64,000 nucleotides of DNA from Kaiparowitsia implicata GSE-PSE-MK54-09C (GCA_019359435.1 JAHHHI010000066.1:62001-126000), one strand, 5' to 3'; shown: positions 21,514 through 30,826, counted from the first letter of the stretch. Program-made: numbers and translations. The notes: generated by a model from the sequence alone, not told the origin.

Positions 21514-22107
21514 ATGGAGCCTGATCGGCAGACCGCTTTGTCTGTATCTGTTGAAGCCTTGACCGTGAACAGCGTATGGTCTGCGCTTGATGCCTTGGGC
21601 GAGGCGTACTGGTTGGCTTTTTCGAACTCGCTCTATGCAGAAACACGGGAAGATGCGCAACGGTTTCAGGAGCGCCTGACTGACCTAGTTTACGATGAGG
21701 GATTTCGCGGTTGGGTCGCGCGCGATCGCTCCTCTCACGCCATTGTGGGGTTTAGTTTGGGCTATACCAGCAGCGCCGAGCGATCGTGGGCCTTGAAGGC
21801 GGCAGAGGTGCTGGGGCGATCGCTCGCCCAGCAATGGCTCTCAGACTGTTTTGAATGTGTAGAACTGGCTGTGGTGCCCGACTATCGACGGCAGGGCATC
21901 GGCACACAGCTTCACGATCACCTGCTGGCAGGTCTCCCTCATGCAACCGCCCTGCTGATCACGCGAGAGAATTCACCTGCGCTCCAATTTTATCGCCAAC
22001 AGGGGTGGCAACCGCTAGGGCTACTCACTCTAGCCAATCCTGATTCCCCCAATCCACAGAGCGACCAGCTCTTGGGGCTGCGGCTTCGCACTTGGCAAAC
22101 GTTTTAG
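21514..22107 (+). CDS. GNAT family N-acetyltransferase
   Basis: A 197-residue protein. The acetyl-CoA-binding motif A is ELAVVPDYRRQGIGTQLHDH (near residues 118-137, with RRQGIG as the pyrophosphate loop), followed by motif B ENSPALQFYRQQGWQ. The N-terminal half carries no recognisable substrate-binding feature, so the substrate is unknown. It lies alone between pgm and the NAD block, 211 bp after pgm. Confidence 0.85.
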   Translation: MEPDRQTALSVSVEALTVNSVWSALDALGEAYWLAFSNSLYAETREDAQRFQERLTDLVYDEGFRGWVARDRSSHAIVGFSLGYTSSAERSWALKAAEVLGRSLAQQWLSDCFECVELAVVPDYRRQGIGTQLHDHLLAGLPHATALLITRENSPALQFYRQQGWQPLGLLTLANPDSPNPQSDQLLGLRLRTWQTF

Positions 22108-22273
22108 TTATATTCAACAATACCTTGAAGACAATACCCTGAAGACCATCGACGCGTCTCAGCTGCGGCTTGAAAGGGCCTAGTCAAGGCAAGTGCTTTG
22201 TATCAGGTGCTACACCCTATGCTTGTGGCAAATCTTTATGGAATCTTGAGCCACGATTTTTGGTTATTTTTAC

Positions 22274-22279
22274 TATAAT
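22274..22279 (+). promoter_or_regulatory. Candidate -10 element upstream of pncB
   Basis: A perfect TATAAT in an AT-rich stretch, 128 bp before the proposed pncB start. The best upstream match to a -35 box (TTGAGC, 22246-22251) is 22 bp away, which is too far, so this would be a -35-independent promoter if used. Confidence 0.4.
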
Positions 22280-22401
22280 TAAGGCTGGGATTTTGCGTTG
22301 CCGCGCTGTTTTTCACGGTAGTTGCGGCGGCGTGGGGTTTGCTTAATTGGTTGCTTGACTGGCTGACTGACTGAGTGACTTACTGCAATGGGTCTTGCGT
22401 G

Positions 22402-23799
22402 ATGCCTGAAGACTTGATGACAGCCCCGGCAACGGGTTCACCGCTAAACTCTAGCCCTGACCAGTATGGGCTACTCACTGATCTGTATCAGCTGACGATG
22501 GCGGCCTGCTATGTCGGCGAGGGACTGGCGGATCGGCGCGCCTGCTTTGAGCTATTTGTGCGGCGATCGCCCGCAGACTTTGGCTACCTAGTGGCGATGG
22601 GGCTAGAGCAAGCGCTGGAGTATTTGGAATGCGTCAGCTTTGGCGAGGCTCAGATTGGCGCCTTGCAGGCTACGGGCATCTTTGACCATGCGCCTGCGGA
22701 GTTTTGGCACCGGCTAAAAACGATGCAGTTTGAAGGAGAGGTGTGGGCGGTGCCCGAGGGCACGGTGGTGTTTCCGCAAGAGCCGCTGTTGCGGGTCGAA
22801 GCGCCGCTGTGGCAAGCGCAGATTGTGGAGACCTATTTGCTGAATGCCCTCAACTATCAAACCCTAATTGCAACCCGAGCCGCACGGCTGCGGGATATTG
22901 CGGGGGATGATGCGACGCTGCTGGAATTTGGCACGCGCCGGGCGTTTAGTCCTCAGGGGGCGCTTTGGGCTGCACGGGCGGCGCTTGCGGGGGGCTTAGA
23001 CGCAACCTCGAATGTGCAGGCGGCGATCGCCCTAGGGCAAAAGCCCAGCGGCACGATGGCGCACGCCTTGGTGATGGCGCTGAGTGCGCTAGAGGGCAGT
23101 GAACAGCACGCCTTTGCAGCGTTTCATCGCTACTTTCCCGGTGCACCGTTGCTGATCGACACCTTCGACACGGTGGCGGCAGCCCAGCACCTCGCCGCTC
23201 AGGTTAACGCCGGAAAGCTGACCCTAAACGGCGTGCGGCTCGACTCTGGAGATTTGGTCATGCTGTCGCAAACCGTGCGATCGCTCCTGCCAGATGTGCC
23301 CATTTTTGCCAGCGGCGACCTAGATGAAGCCGAACTGCTGCGCCTAGGCCAAGCCCATGCCGCCATCGATGGCTATGGCTTTGGCACCAAGCTCGTCACG
23401 GGGTCGCCCGTGAACGGCGTGTATAAACTGGTAGAAATTGACGGCATCCCCACGATGAAAGCCTCTAGCGGCAAGGCGACCTATCCCGGTCGCAAGCAGG
23501 TGTTTCGCCAACTGCACACCAATGGAGATTGGGTGGGCGATCGCCTGGGACTAATCACCGATGACAGTTCCAAATCTGACGAAACACCCCTGCTGCAGCG
23601 GGTGATGGAGCAGGGGAAACGCTGTCTGCCACCTGAAGCCCTGGGGGCGATCGCCCATCGTACCCGCCAGCATGTTCACCACCTTCCCCCCGATCTGCGC
23701 ACCATTGCTACGCCCCGTCCCTATACCCCCGCCCTTACGCCCGCCCTCGACGCGTTGACGCAAGCCACGCTAGACGGGTTAGGGAAATCGAACCCCTAA
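22402..23799 (+). CDS. pncB: Nicotinate phosphoribosyltransferase
   Basis: About 465 residues. It converts nicotinate and PRPP to nicotinate mononucleotide in NAD salvage. Recognisable blocks are [16 protein letters not shown] near the N-terminus, [20 protein letters not shown], and the phosphate-binding region VRLDSGDL then FASGDLDE and [10 protein letters not shown]. Starts at GTG 22375, ATG 22402 and ATG 22417 are all in frame; I chose 22402 as the first ATG, since the conserved region begins ~30 residues later and no ribosome-binding site decides. It is followed after 71 bp by nadD, the next enzyme in the route. Confidence 0.94.
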   Translation: MPEDLMTAPATGSPLNSSPDQYGLLTDLYQLTMAACYVGEGLADRRACFELFVRRSPADFGYLVAMGLEQALEYLECVSFGEAQIGALQATGIFDHAPAEFWHRLKTMQFEGEVWAVPEGTVVFPQEPLLRVEAPLWQAQIVETYLLNALNYQTLIATRAARLRDIAGDDATLLEFGTRRAFSPQGALWAARAALAGGLDATSNVQAAIALGQKPSGTMAHALVMALSALEGSEQHAFAAFHRYFPGAPLLIDTFDTVAAAQHLAAQVNAGKLTLNGVRLDSGDLVMLSQTVRSLLPDVPIFASGDLDEAELLRLGQAHAAIDGYGFGTKLVTGSPVNGVYKLVEIDGIPTMKASSGKATYPGRKQVFRQLHTNGDWVGDRLGLITDDSSKSDETPLLQRVMEQGKRCLPPEALGAIAHRTRQHVHHLPPDLRTIATPRPYTPALTPALDALTQATLDGLGKSNP

Positions 23800-23870
23800 G
23801 CTGTCTCCTATCTCTCATCTCTCATCTCCTATCTCCTCTACCCACTACCCATCACTCCTACCCATCACCC
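23800..23870 (+). repeat. Pyrimidine-rich low-complexity spacer between pncB and nadD
   Basis: The spacer consists of repeats around TCTCATCTC and CCCATCACC. Such simple CT-rich spacers are common in cyanobacterial genomes. It contains no clear terminator, so read-through from pncB to nadD is plausible. Confidence 0.7.
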
Positions 23871-24485
23871 ATGCACATCGCCCTGTTTGGAACTAGCGCC
23901 GACCCACCGACGATGGCTCACCAACAAATTTTGGTGTGGTTGTCACACCACTATGACCAGGTGGCGGTATGGGCATCGGACAATCCCTTTAAGTCCCATC
24001 AGACGCCGCTAGAGCATCGGACGCGGATGCTGCGGCTATTAATTGAGGAAATTGACCCGCCGCGCCGAACCATCCAACTGCATCCAGAACTCAGCGACCC
24101 CAGAGCCTTAGCGACAGTAGAACGGGCGGGCGATCGCTGGCCCACTGCTACGTTTACCTACGTCATCGGGTCTGACTTGGTGGCCCAACTGCCCCGCTGG
24201 TATCGCGTGGCAGACCTGCTGCAACAGGTTAAGCTGTTGGTTGTTCGCAGACCGGGCTATGCCTTGGAGGATAGGGATCTGGCAGAACTGCGGCAGTTGG
24301 GGGCAGAGGTGGCGATCGCCGATTTCCAAGGCTTAGAAGTCTCCTCCAGCGCCTATCGCAGCGCCAAAGATGCCGACCTCGTGGCGCGCCCCATCGAAGA
24401 CTACATCCATCGTGAACACCTGTATGACGCTCAGCACGAATGCCAGGACGACGCACCAAAAAGCCTGACACCCAGCGGGCACTAG
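23871..24485 (+). CDS. nadD: Nicotinate-nucleotide adenylyltransferase
   Basis: A 204-residue nucleotidyltransferase of the HxGH type that makes deaminated NAD from NaMN and ATP. The N-terminal site LFGTSADPPTMAHQQIL carries the conserved phosphate loop with His17 (usual form GxFdPpHxGH, here PPTMAH). YVIGSDLVAQLPRWYRVADL is the next conserved block, and VSSSAYR corresponds to the usual ISSTxIR. The last ~15 residues overlap the next gene by 46 bp in another frame, indicating translational coupling. Product feeds the NadE encoded 1.6 kb downstream. Confidence 0.92.
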   Translation: MHIALFGTSADPPTMAHQQILVWLSHHYDQVAVWASDNPFKSHQTPLEHRTRMLRLLIEEIDPPRRTIQLHPELSDPRALATVERAGDRWPTATFTYVIGSDLVAQLPRWYRVADLLQQVKLLVVRRPGYALEDRDLAELRQLGAEVAIADFQGLEVSSSAYRSAKDADLVARPIEDYIHREHLYDAQHECQDDAPKSLTPSGH

Positions 24486-25177
24486 CCGACTTTAAAGTCG
24501 GAGTAGACAACGTGATTTTTTCGGTTGACACCGATCAAAACCGGGTCATGGTGTTGCTGGTGATGCGTGATAAAGCCCCTCACCTGGGCGATTGGTCGCT
24601 ACCAGGCACCTTGGTGCGCGAAGGCGAATCGCTAGAAGATGCAGCATATCGGGTGCTGGCCGAAAAAATTCGCGTCAGCAATCTCTATTTAGAGCAGCTC
24701 TTTACCTTTGGCGGCCCGCATCGAGACCCGCGCGAAGCCGTCAACAGTTACGGTAGTCGCTACCTCTCGGTCAGCTATTTTGCCTTGGTGCGCTTTGTCG
24801 ATGCCGAGCTGATTGCCGATGGCGTCAGCGGTATTGCCTGGTTTCCCCTGAGCCAACTGCCCGACCTCGCCTTTGACCACCATGAGATTTTGCACTATGG
24901 CTATCAACGCTTGCGAAACAAGCTGGCCTATAGCCCTATTGCGTTTGATGTGTTGCCAGAACTGTTTACCTTGGGGGATTTATACCAGCTCTACACCACT
25001 GTGTTAGGAGAAGGCTTTGCTGACTATTCCAACTTTCGATCGCGATTGCTTAAGCTTGGTTTTTTGGCCGATACGGGCATCAAGCAATCGCGCGGCGCGG
25101 GGCGTCCGGCGGCGCTCTATCGATTCGATGCCGATGCATTTGCGCCATTAAAAGATAAGCCGCTCGTCTTTATTTAG
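24440..25177 (+). CDS. nrtR: NrtR-like Nudix transcriptional regulator (degenerate Nudix box, winged-helix C-terminus)
   Basis: A 245-residue protein. The Nudix fold starts at VDNVIFSVDTDQNRVMVLLV. The Nudix box reads GTLVREGESLEDAAYRVLAE then KIR: compared with the consensus RE-U-x-EE-x-G, the first and third glutamates and the final glycine are replaced (Val, Lys, Arg), so hydrolysis is probably lost. The last ~85 residues (LGDLYQLYTTVLGEGFADYS to GAGRPAALYRFD) form the winged-helix DNA-binding domain of the NrtR family, regulators of NAD metabolism that sense ADP-ribose-type ligands. Its overlap with nadD and position between nadD and nadE strongly support that role. DNA target sites were not identified. 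An active ADP-ribose hydrolase is the alternative. Confidence 0.78.
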   Translation: MPGRRTKKPDTQRALADFKVGVDNVIFSVDTDQNRVMVLLVMRDKAPHLGDWSLPGTLVREGESLEDAAYRVLAEKIRVSNLYLEQLFTFGGPHRDPREAVNSYGSRYLSVSYFALVRFVDAELIADGVSGIAWFPLSQLPDLAFDHHEILHYGYQRLRNKLAYSPIAFDVLPELFTLGDLYQLYTTVLGEGFADYSNFRSRLLKLGFLADTGIKQSRGAGRPAALYRFDADAFAPLKDKPLVFI

Positions 25178-25275
25178 ACTAGGTTTTACGTAGGGTTGGA
25201 GTTTCGTTTTTCAGCCATTCTATGAGTTTGATCAGGTGTTGAATTCACTATCCATTTATGCCACCGAGTTAAGCT

Positions 25276-26046
25276 ATGCAGCATGACACTCTGTCTCAAT
25301 CGCGAAAGCTGGCGGTGTTGATTGATGCCGACAATAGCAGCGCCGATTTGTTGGAAGCCTTGCTCACTGAAATCGCCAAATATGGGACTGCCCATGTCAA
25401 ACGTATCTATGGCGATTGGACCAGCACACGGCTCACTAAGTGGAAGGATAAATTAAATCGCTTTGCGGTGCAGCCCATTCAGCAGTTTGGCTATACCACC
25501 GGAAAAAACGCGACTGATTCAGCCATGATTATTGATGCCATGGATCTGCTCTACGCGCAGAATTGTGATGGGTTTTGTTTGATTTCTAGCGATAGCGACT
25601 TTACCCGATTAGCCAGCCGCATTCGTGAATCGGGCCTAGTGGTGTACGGCTTTGGAGAACAAAAAACGCCCGAAGCGTTTGTTAGCGCCTGCGATAAGTT
25701 TGTCTATACCGAGATTTTGCGGGAGCCCGAAAAAGCGGTTGAAAAAGAAAACGGGACTATAAGCGCCTACGGCAAGAAGACAGTGGGGGCTAAAGCTGGA
25801 ACTGCTGCTGATCCAAAGTTGGTCAATAATTCAAAGCTGATTAAGCTTTTAAGGGATTCCTATGAGGCGATCGCCGAAGAAGATGAATGGATTCACTTGG
25901 GCCTGTTGGGAACCCAAATTACCAAGATCTCCTCTTCGTTTGACCCGCGAAACTATGGCTATAAAAAGCTAAGTGAGCTGGTGCAAGCGTCGCAGGTGTT
26001 TGAAATTAAAAAAGAGGCAAAAAGCATTCTAATTAAGTATCGATAA
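25276..26046 (+). CDS. NYN-domain ribonuclease with C-terminal OST-HTH/LOTUS domain
   Basis: A 256-residue protein. The N-terminal PIN-like NYN domain has its acidic active site in VLIDADNSS (Asp17, Asp19), KNATDSAMIIDAMDLL and LISSDSDFTRLA. After a basic, low-complexity linker (about 155-180), the last ~70 residues (KLIKLLRDSYEAI to FDPRNYGYKKLSELVQ) match the OST-HTH/LOTUS RNA-binding fold. The combination is typical of the Limkain/LabA-like DUF88 group that cleaves or binds structured RNA. It sits between the nrtR-like gene and nadE on the same strand with gaps of 98 and 77 bp, so co-transcription is plausible. Its link with NAD metabolism is unknown. Confidence 0.88.
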   Translation: MQHDTLSQSRKLAVLIDADNSSADLLEALLTEIAKYGTAHVKRIYGDWTSTRLTKWKDKLNRFAVQPIQQFGYTTGKNATDSAMIIDAMDLLYAQNCDGFCLISSDSDFTRLASRIRESGLVVYGFGEQKTPEAFVSACDKFVYTEILREPEKAVEKENGTISAYGKKTVGAKAGTAADPKLVNNSKLIKLLRDSYEAIAEEDEWIHLGLLGTQITKISSSFDPRNYGYKKLSELVQASQVFEIKKEAKSILIKYR

Positions 26047-26123
26047 GTGCCGATTTTGGGTGCCGATGTGTGCCTTGGTAGTTCTATTTTCTTTAGCTGA
26101 GTTATTGCGTACTGCGGGTACCT

Positions 26124-27926
26124 ATGAAAATTGCGATCGCCCAACTTAATCCCACCATTGGCGACCTAGCAGGGAATGCCCAGCGCATTCTCGATGCAGC
26201 AGTCCAGGCTGCCGCGCAGGGGGCCCGACTGCTGCTGACCACAGAGCTGTCGCTCTGCGGCTATCCGCCCCGCGATCTGCTGATGCAGCCCGAATTTTTG
26301 ACCACGCTGGCAAATACGTTGCACCAGTTGGCGCGAGACTTGCCGCCCCAGGTGGCGGTGCTGGTGGGCACGGTCGTTCCCAATCCCGATGCGGCGCGCA
26401 GTGGCGGCAAACCGCTGTTTAACAGCACCGGCCTGGTGCAGAACGGGACGGTGCGGTGCTACTTTCATAAGCGGCTGCTGCCGACCTATGACGTGTTTGA
26501 CGAAGACCGCTACTTTGAACCGGGGCGCGACGCCAACTGGTTTCTGCTCAACGGCCTGATGGAACAGCCGGGGGATGAATCCGTGGATGCATCCTTGCCC
26601 CACGTCTCGTCGCTAAAAATCGGCGTCACTATTTGTGAGGATCTGTGGAATGACGAAGCCTTTTGGGGCAAGCGCAATTATCCCAACAATCCGCTCGAAG
26701 ACTTGGCGGCACAGGGGGTAGACCTGATTGTGAATCTGTCGGCGTCGCCCTATAGCGTCGGCAAGCAGGCCATCCGAGAGGATATGTTGCGCCACAGCGC
26801 CGCTCGCTGCAGGGTGCCGATTCTCTACGCCAACCAAGTGGGCGGCAATGATGATTTGATTTTTGACGGCAGCAGCTTTGGGCTTAACCGGGAGGGCGAG
26901 CTGGTGTTTCGCTGTCGCGAGTTTGAGACCGATCTGGCGGTTGTGGAGTTTGACCCCGCCGGGGATGTGCAGCCCGGGGCGATCGCACCATCCATCGAAG
27001 ACGACAATCAAGAGATTTGGATGGCGCTGGTGCTAGGGGTGCGCGACTATGTGCGCAAGTGTGGGTTTAAGACGGCGGTGCTGGGGCTGAGCGGTGGCAT
27101 TGATTCGTCGCTGGTAGCGGCGATCGCCGCCGCCGCCATTGGCGCAGAGAACGTGCTAGGCATCCTCATGCCCTCTCCCTATAGCAGCGACCACTCCATT
27201 CAAGATGCGCTAGATCTGGCGAAGCAGTTGGGAATTCGCACCCACACCGTGCCGATTCAGCCCATGATGGCGGGGTTTGACGAAGCCCTGGCACCGCTGT
27301 TTGCGGGCACAGAGTTTGGGGTCGCAGAGGAAAACCTGCAATCTCGCATTCGGGGAACGCTGCTCATGGCTGTCTCTAACAAGTTTGGACAGTTGCTGAT
27401 TACTACGGGCAATAAGTCGGAAATGGCAGTGGGCTATTGCACCCTTTACGGTGATATGAATGGTGGCCTGGGGGCGATCGCCGACGTGCCCAAAACCCGC
27501 GTGTATGACCTCTGTCGCTGGCTCAACGCGCACAGTCAAGCCAGTGACATCACAGGACTGCCTGCGGTTTCAGAACTCATTCCCCCCAACGTAATTGCCA
27601 AACCCCCCAGTGCCGAACTCAAGCCAGGGCAACTCGATCAGGATTCGCTGCCGTCCTACGACATTCTGGACGACATCCTGGCCCGGTTTGTTGAGCAGCA
27701 TCAATCCCCATCTGACATTGTTGCGGGGGGACATGATCCCAATGTGGTGAACCTCGTGGTGCGCTTGGTGACGCGAGCTGAGTTCAAGCGCAAACAAGCC
27801 CCCCCTGGCCTCAAGATTACCGATCGCGCCTTTGGCACGGGCTGGCGCGTCCCCATTGCCAATCGCTGGTTGCCCACCTCTGCCGCAGCACCCGTCACGG
27901 CCCCGCCTGAGATGCCTGTTGTGTAG
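26124..27926 (+). CDS. nadE: Glutamine-dependent NAD+ synthetase
   Basis: A 600-residue two-domain enzyme that amidates deamido-NAD using glutamine. The N-terminal carbon-nitrogen hydrolase domain has the Glu41-Lys116-Cys171 triad (TTELSLCGYPP, YFHKRLLP, TICEDLWND). The C-terminal synthetase domain has the ATP P-loop LSGGIDSSLVAAIA near residue 323 and later TGNKSEMAVGYCTLYGDMNG. The end (NRWLPTSAAAPVTAPPEMPV) is a Pro/Ala-rich tail beyond the conserved GWRVPIANR. It completes the route pncB-nadD-nadE seen in this block. Confidence 0.96.
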   Translation: MKIAIAQLNPTIGDLAGNAQRILDAAVQAAAQGARLLLTTELSLCGYPPRDLLMQPEFLTTLANTLHQLARDLPPQVAVLVGTVVPNPDAARSGGKPLFNSTGLVQNGTVRCYFHKRLLPTYDVFDEDRYFEPGRDANWFLLNGLMEQPGDESVDASLPHVSSLKIGVTICEDLWNDEAFWGKRNYPNNPLEDLAAQGVDLIVNLSASPYSVGKQAIREDMLRHSAARCRVPILYANQVGGNDDLIFDGSSFGLNREGELVFRCREFETDLAVVEFDPAGDVQPGAIAPSIEDDNQEIWMALVLGVRDYVRKCGFKTAVLGLSGGIDSSLVAAIAAAAIGAENVLGILMPSPYSSDHSIQDALDLAKQLGIRTHTVPIQPMMAGFDEALAPLFAGTEFGVAEENLQSRIRGTLLMAVSNKFGQLLITTGNKSEMAVGYCTLYGDMNGGLGAIADVPKTRVYDLCRWLNAHSQASDITGLPAVSELIPPNVIAKPPSAELKPGQLDQDSLPSYDILDDILARFVEQHQSPSDIVAGGHDPNVVNLVVRLVTRAEFKRKQAPPGLKITDRAFGTGWRVPIANRWLPTSAAAPVTAPPEMPVV

Positions 27927-28002
27927 CCGCCCATTCAGGTAAAGCGCAAGCCGTTTTGAGGAGACGCTCTGTCGGACTGAAATAGCGCTACTGAACTCAC
28001 AG

Positions 28003-28470
28003 TCAGGGCAGATATTTTTGCACCACGCTCCAGCCGGTGGCAGACACCAGGGCAAACCCCAGCAGCAACGCCAGGTTTAGGGTGATATGGAGCGATCGCG
28101 CCCAAGGCTTCTGCGCCAAAATTCGGCTAGCACTCCAGGCCGACGCTAGCGTGAGGCTGACCACAATAAGCCCGGCAGGCAGGTGCACCGAATGCCCCAA
28201 GTCCCCGTAGTAGCCGAGGGTTCCCACGACGCCGACGGCCAACAGCAGCAACACCAGCGCCACCAACAGTGAGCCCATGACAACATGCGCCAGCCCTAAC
28301 CAGGCCGGACGAGAGAGCGATCGCACCCGCGCCACCCGCACCCACAAACCCGAGAGCGCCAACAGCGCATACAGCGTGACGGAAAGCCCCATCGACCACG
28401 CTGCAATACGCCACAACCAGAGAAACGAGGGTAAATCCAACTTAAACCCGACTTGAGGGAAATCCCTCAC
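28003..28470 (-). CDS. DUF4079 family membrane protein
   Basis: A 155-residue protein with four predicted membrane helices (around residues 22-45, 62-85, 98-115 and 130-150). The start region DLPSFLWLWRIAAWSMG is characteristic of DUF4079, a family mainly in cyanobacteria with unknown function. The GTG at 28470 is the upstream start; a TTG at 28440, just before DLPSF, fits the usual family start better. An inverted repeat TGAGGGAAATCCCTCA (28454-28469) covers the region between the two starts and could affect initiation. The gene is convergent with nadE. Confidence 0.78.
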   Translation of the reverse strand: MRDFPQVGFKLDLPSFLWLWRIAAWSMGLSVTLYALLALSGLWVRVARVRSLSRPAWLGLAHVVMGSLLVALVLLLLAVGVVGTLGYYGDLGHSVHLPAGLIVVSLTLASAWSASRILAQKPWARSLHITLNLALLLGFALVSATGWSVVQKYLP

Positions 28471-28491
28471 AAACTGCCTGATCTATTATTT

Positions 28492-28620
28492 AACCTGAGT
28501 TCGGGATAAGCTCAAACCCTCAATGTGCCCTGCGCGGTGCGCAGGGCACATTGAGGGTTTTGGGGCACCGCGCGTCGCGCGGTGCCCCAAAACCCTCTTA
28601 ACCCGAACTGACGTTAGGTT
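28492..28620. repeat. Nested palindromic element, copy A (129 bp)
   Basis: Outer ends are AACCTGAGTTCGGGATAAG and TTAACCCGAACTGACGTTAG. Inside are two perfect palindromes: arms 28514-28535 and 28539-28560 (22 bp, loop GGT), and arms 28553-28574 and 28576-28597 (22 bp, single-base loop). They share eight bases, so the two stems compete. An inverted near-copy lies at 34929-35052. It carries no open frame; a MITE- or REP-like element is the best guess. The remaining part of the 381-bp gap up to 28852 holds nothing recognisable. Confidence 0.9.
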
Positions 28621-28851
28621 TGATGGATTGGATCGTTGGAGCTGCAGTCCCCAGCCGTCATGGGAGTTTTAACTTTCTTTAAGATCATGCGATTCCATGA
28701 CGCGACAAGGCATTCTGTTCCATAACTTCTTAGACAGTGCAGATGGGTAGGGGCTGCTGCAACGCGCAGCAAAAGACGCACTCATAGCTCATTAAATGTA
28801 TCGATGCTAAGAAGACAGGTTGTTTATGAGCACTGAGTTGCGAAGGCAGTT

Positions 28852-29157
28852 ATGGAGCTTACTGGAAATTCTTACCCAATCCGCGCATTTATTCGCTATC
28901 AAGCAAAGATGCACATCCTGAAAAATTGCACCGATGAGATCGGGTGCCCTGCTCTTGACGAGGCCCTGTTTCAGGAGTTAGTCAAGACGCTCTTTCAATC
29001 GTCGCGGGGAGACGCCGTCTACCGAGCTTACGCTAAGCGAGAAGACGCAGAAGCCGTCGAACGCGAGATAGCGCTAGAAGTAGCAAGCGCCTATTGGCAA
29101 ATTCAGAATCAGCGTCAGCAGCCCCTAGTTCAACGGCTCAATAAACTCTTGCAATAG
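28852..29157 (+). CDS. Hypothetical protein, 101 aa
   Basis: No recognised family. The sequence is predicted mostly alpha-helical, with a charged helix KREDAEAVEREIALEVASAY and a C-terminal QRLNKLLQ. Two cysteines are present (CTDEIGC). The ATG is preceded by GAAGG at suitable spacing (about 6 nt), and composition resembles neighbouring genes, which favours a real gene. It is flanked on both sides by palindromic elements, so it could be accessory. Confidence 0.55.
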   Translation: MELTGNSYPIRAFIRYQAKMHILKNCTDEIGCPALDEALFQELVKTLFQSSRGDAVYRAYAKREDAEAVEREIALEVASAYWQIQNQRQQPLVQRLNKLLQ

Positions 29158-29304
29158 CCGAGATCACGAGCCAGTGCAACCGTTGCCCCGTCCCCCACTA
29201 AGAGATTTAGGGTGTAGACGCGGAGCGGCTTCTCTATGAGTGGGCTACAAACATGGGATGCATTCCACATCCTCTGCCGTCCCTTGTGTAATGCATACAG
29301 CACA

Positions 29305-29351
29305 AAAAAGGGTTTGGGCCCAGCGCGACGCGCTGGGCCCAAACCCTTTTT
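29305..29351. repeat. Perfect 23-bp-arm palindrome, copy D of the element family
   Basis: Arms 29305-29327 and 29329-29351 are exact reverse complements with a one-base loop (A). The sequence continues with AATCCGAACTC, the same type of end seen in copies A-C, but the inner arm differs (GGGTTTGGGCCCAGCGCG). The T-run on the right arm could act as a terminator for the hypothetical gene ending at 29157. The other ~300 bp of the gap to 29512 shows nothing else. Confidence 0.85.
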
Positions 29352-29511
29352 AATCCGAACTCGTGATGAATGGTGTGAAAGGTGGGTTGATAGCAGGTTC
29401 CACCGCACCCCAACTCACGTGATTTAGAGCAGGATTGAGAGCAGTATGATGGACGTAGACTACACGCTCATCACACTGCTCTGGTTTGTAACTGGCGTCC
29501 ATTCCCCAGCG

Positions 29512-30729
29512 TTACGAAACACCGTCTGCGCGGCTGGACTCTCTGGACTCTTGGGAAACCGTTTCATTGGGAGCAGCAGGCATGGCCGGTGGCCGAGTGA
29601 CAGATCTCGCAGGCAGGCGCACCGTAAAGATGCTGCCTTTGCCCAACTCCGACTTAACGGAAATGTTGCCCCGGTGGGTCTCGATAATGCGGCGAGACAG
29701 GTATAACCCTAAGCCGCTACCTGCACGTTTGTGGTTGCCTTGGCGAAATCGCTCAAACAGCATCTGCAAATCTTCGGAAGGAATACCGCCGCCTGTGTCG
29801 ATGACATCTAGCCGAACGCGGTTGGGGGTGTTCGGAGGATCTGCCCCTCTGAGGCGAATACTAATGCTGCCCTCGTCGGTGAACTTAATGGAGTTCCCCA
29901 CTAGGTTGATTAATACCCGACGCAGCTCTAGCGAATCGCCCAACACGCTTGTGAGGCAAGCGCCATCTTCAGGAAGATCGACGATAAGCTGCAATCCCTT
30001 TTCTTGGATTAGAGGCGTAAGTTCTTGAGCGACTTCTTGCACAATGCTGCGCATATCGCACAGAGAGAAGCTCATGGATTTGCGTCCCGATTCGTGGCGA
30101 TACACTTCTAACAGGGTATTCACCATTTGCAGCAGGTTTTTGTTGCTGCGCACCATCACGGCGATCGCATCTTGCATTTCGGGCGAAAGCTCGCCAAACG
30201 CATCCTCTTGGAATAGTTTGTACATGCGATCGGCAGCCACAAGGGGCGTCCGCAAGTCGTGGGTGAGGCGCGATACAAAGTCTTCGCGCTGACGAATCAA
30301 CTGTTCGCGCTGCTGTTTGGCAAGCTTGGCTTCTTGCTCGGCGCGATACACGCGCATCGAATTTTGCAATACCCGCGCGAGTGACTGCGGCGAAATGCGG
30401 GATTTTGAGAGGTAGTCTGATGCACCCGCTTTCATCATGTCTACCGCAACTTGCTCATCCCCTTGTCCGGTTAGCACAATCAGCGGAATGCGGATATTTT
30501 GGCCCCGAAGATCTTGCACCAGCGCTAGACCGTCTTTATCGGGAAGACGATAGTCAATAAAAATGCAATCAAATTGTTGAGTTTCTAACGCTGCGATCGC
30601 CGATGCAAAGTCCCACGCTTCAGTTAGGTTAACGGTTAACTGTGCTGTTTTGAGGGCGCGGCGCACAGCCATCCGATCTACCTCATCGTCATCCACAACC
30701 AAAATTTTAAATTGCTCTTCCATGCGCAA
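29512..30729 (-). CDS. Hybrid response regulator - histidine kinase
   Basis: A 405-residue two-component protein with the receiver at the N-terminus. The receiver has acidic pocket VVDDDE and phospho-acceptor Asp59 in FIDYRLPDKDG. A coiled coil (about 125-150) leads to the HisKA H-box FVSRLTHDLRTPL (His157) and a full HATPase domain: N box NLVGNSIKF, G1 DTGGGIP, F box ERF, G2 GSGLGLYLSRRI. The REC-HisKA-HATPase order means the receiver probably controls the kinase. No membrane segment, so cytoplasmic. The C-terminus has a short Pro/Ala and Ser/Glu-rich tail. Starts TTG 30729 (GAGG 5-6 nt upstream) and ATG 30723 are both possible. No partner lies next to it. Confidence 0.92.
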   Translation of the reverse strand: MRMEEQFKILVVDDDEVDRMAVRRALKTAQLTVNLTEAWDFASAIAALETQQFDCIFIDYRLPDKDGLALVQDLRGQNIRIPLIVLTGQGDEQVAVDMMKAGASDYLSKSRISPQSLARVLQNSMRVYRAEQEAKLAKQQREQLIRQREDFVSRLTHDLRTPLVAADRMYKLFQEDAFGELSPEMQDAIAVMVRSNKNLLQMVNTLLEVYRHESGRKSMSFSLCDMRSIVQEVAQELTPLIQEKGLQLIVDLPEDGACLTSVLGDSLELRRVLINLVGNSIKFTDEGSISIRLRGADPPNTPNRVRLDVIDTGGGIPSEDLQMLFERFRQGNHKRAGSGLGLYLSRRIIETHRGNISVKSELGKGSIFTVRLPARSVTRPPAMPAAPNETVSQESRESSRADGVS

Positions 30730-30826
30730 TGTAACCTCAGGAAAAATCTTCCTATGTAGGGGGTATTTTGCTGGTAGCGCGGTTAGCCATTAATTAAATA
30801 GAACTCTATAGACGACAGAAGAGATT

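Noticed and set aside
22330-22401. NrtR operator in the GACTGGCTGACTGACT repeats before pncB
   Set aside because: It is a short simple repeat without dyad symmetry; no cyanobacterial NrtR consensus could be applied with confidence.
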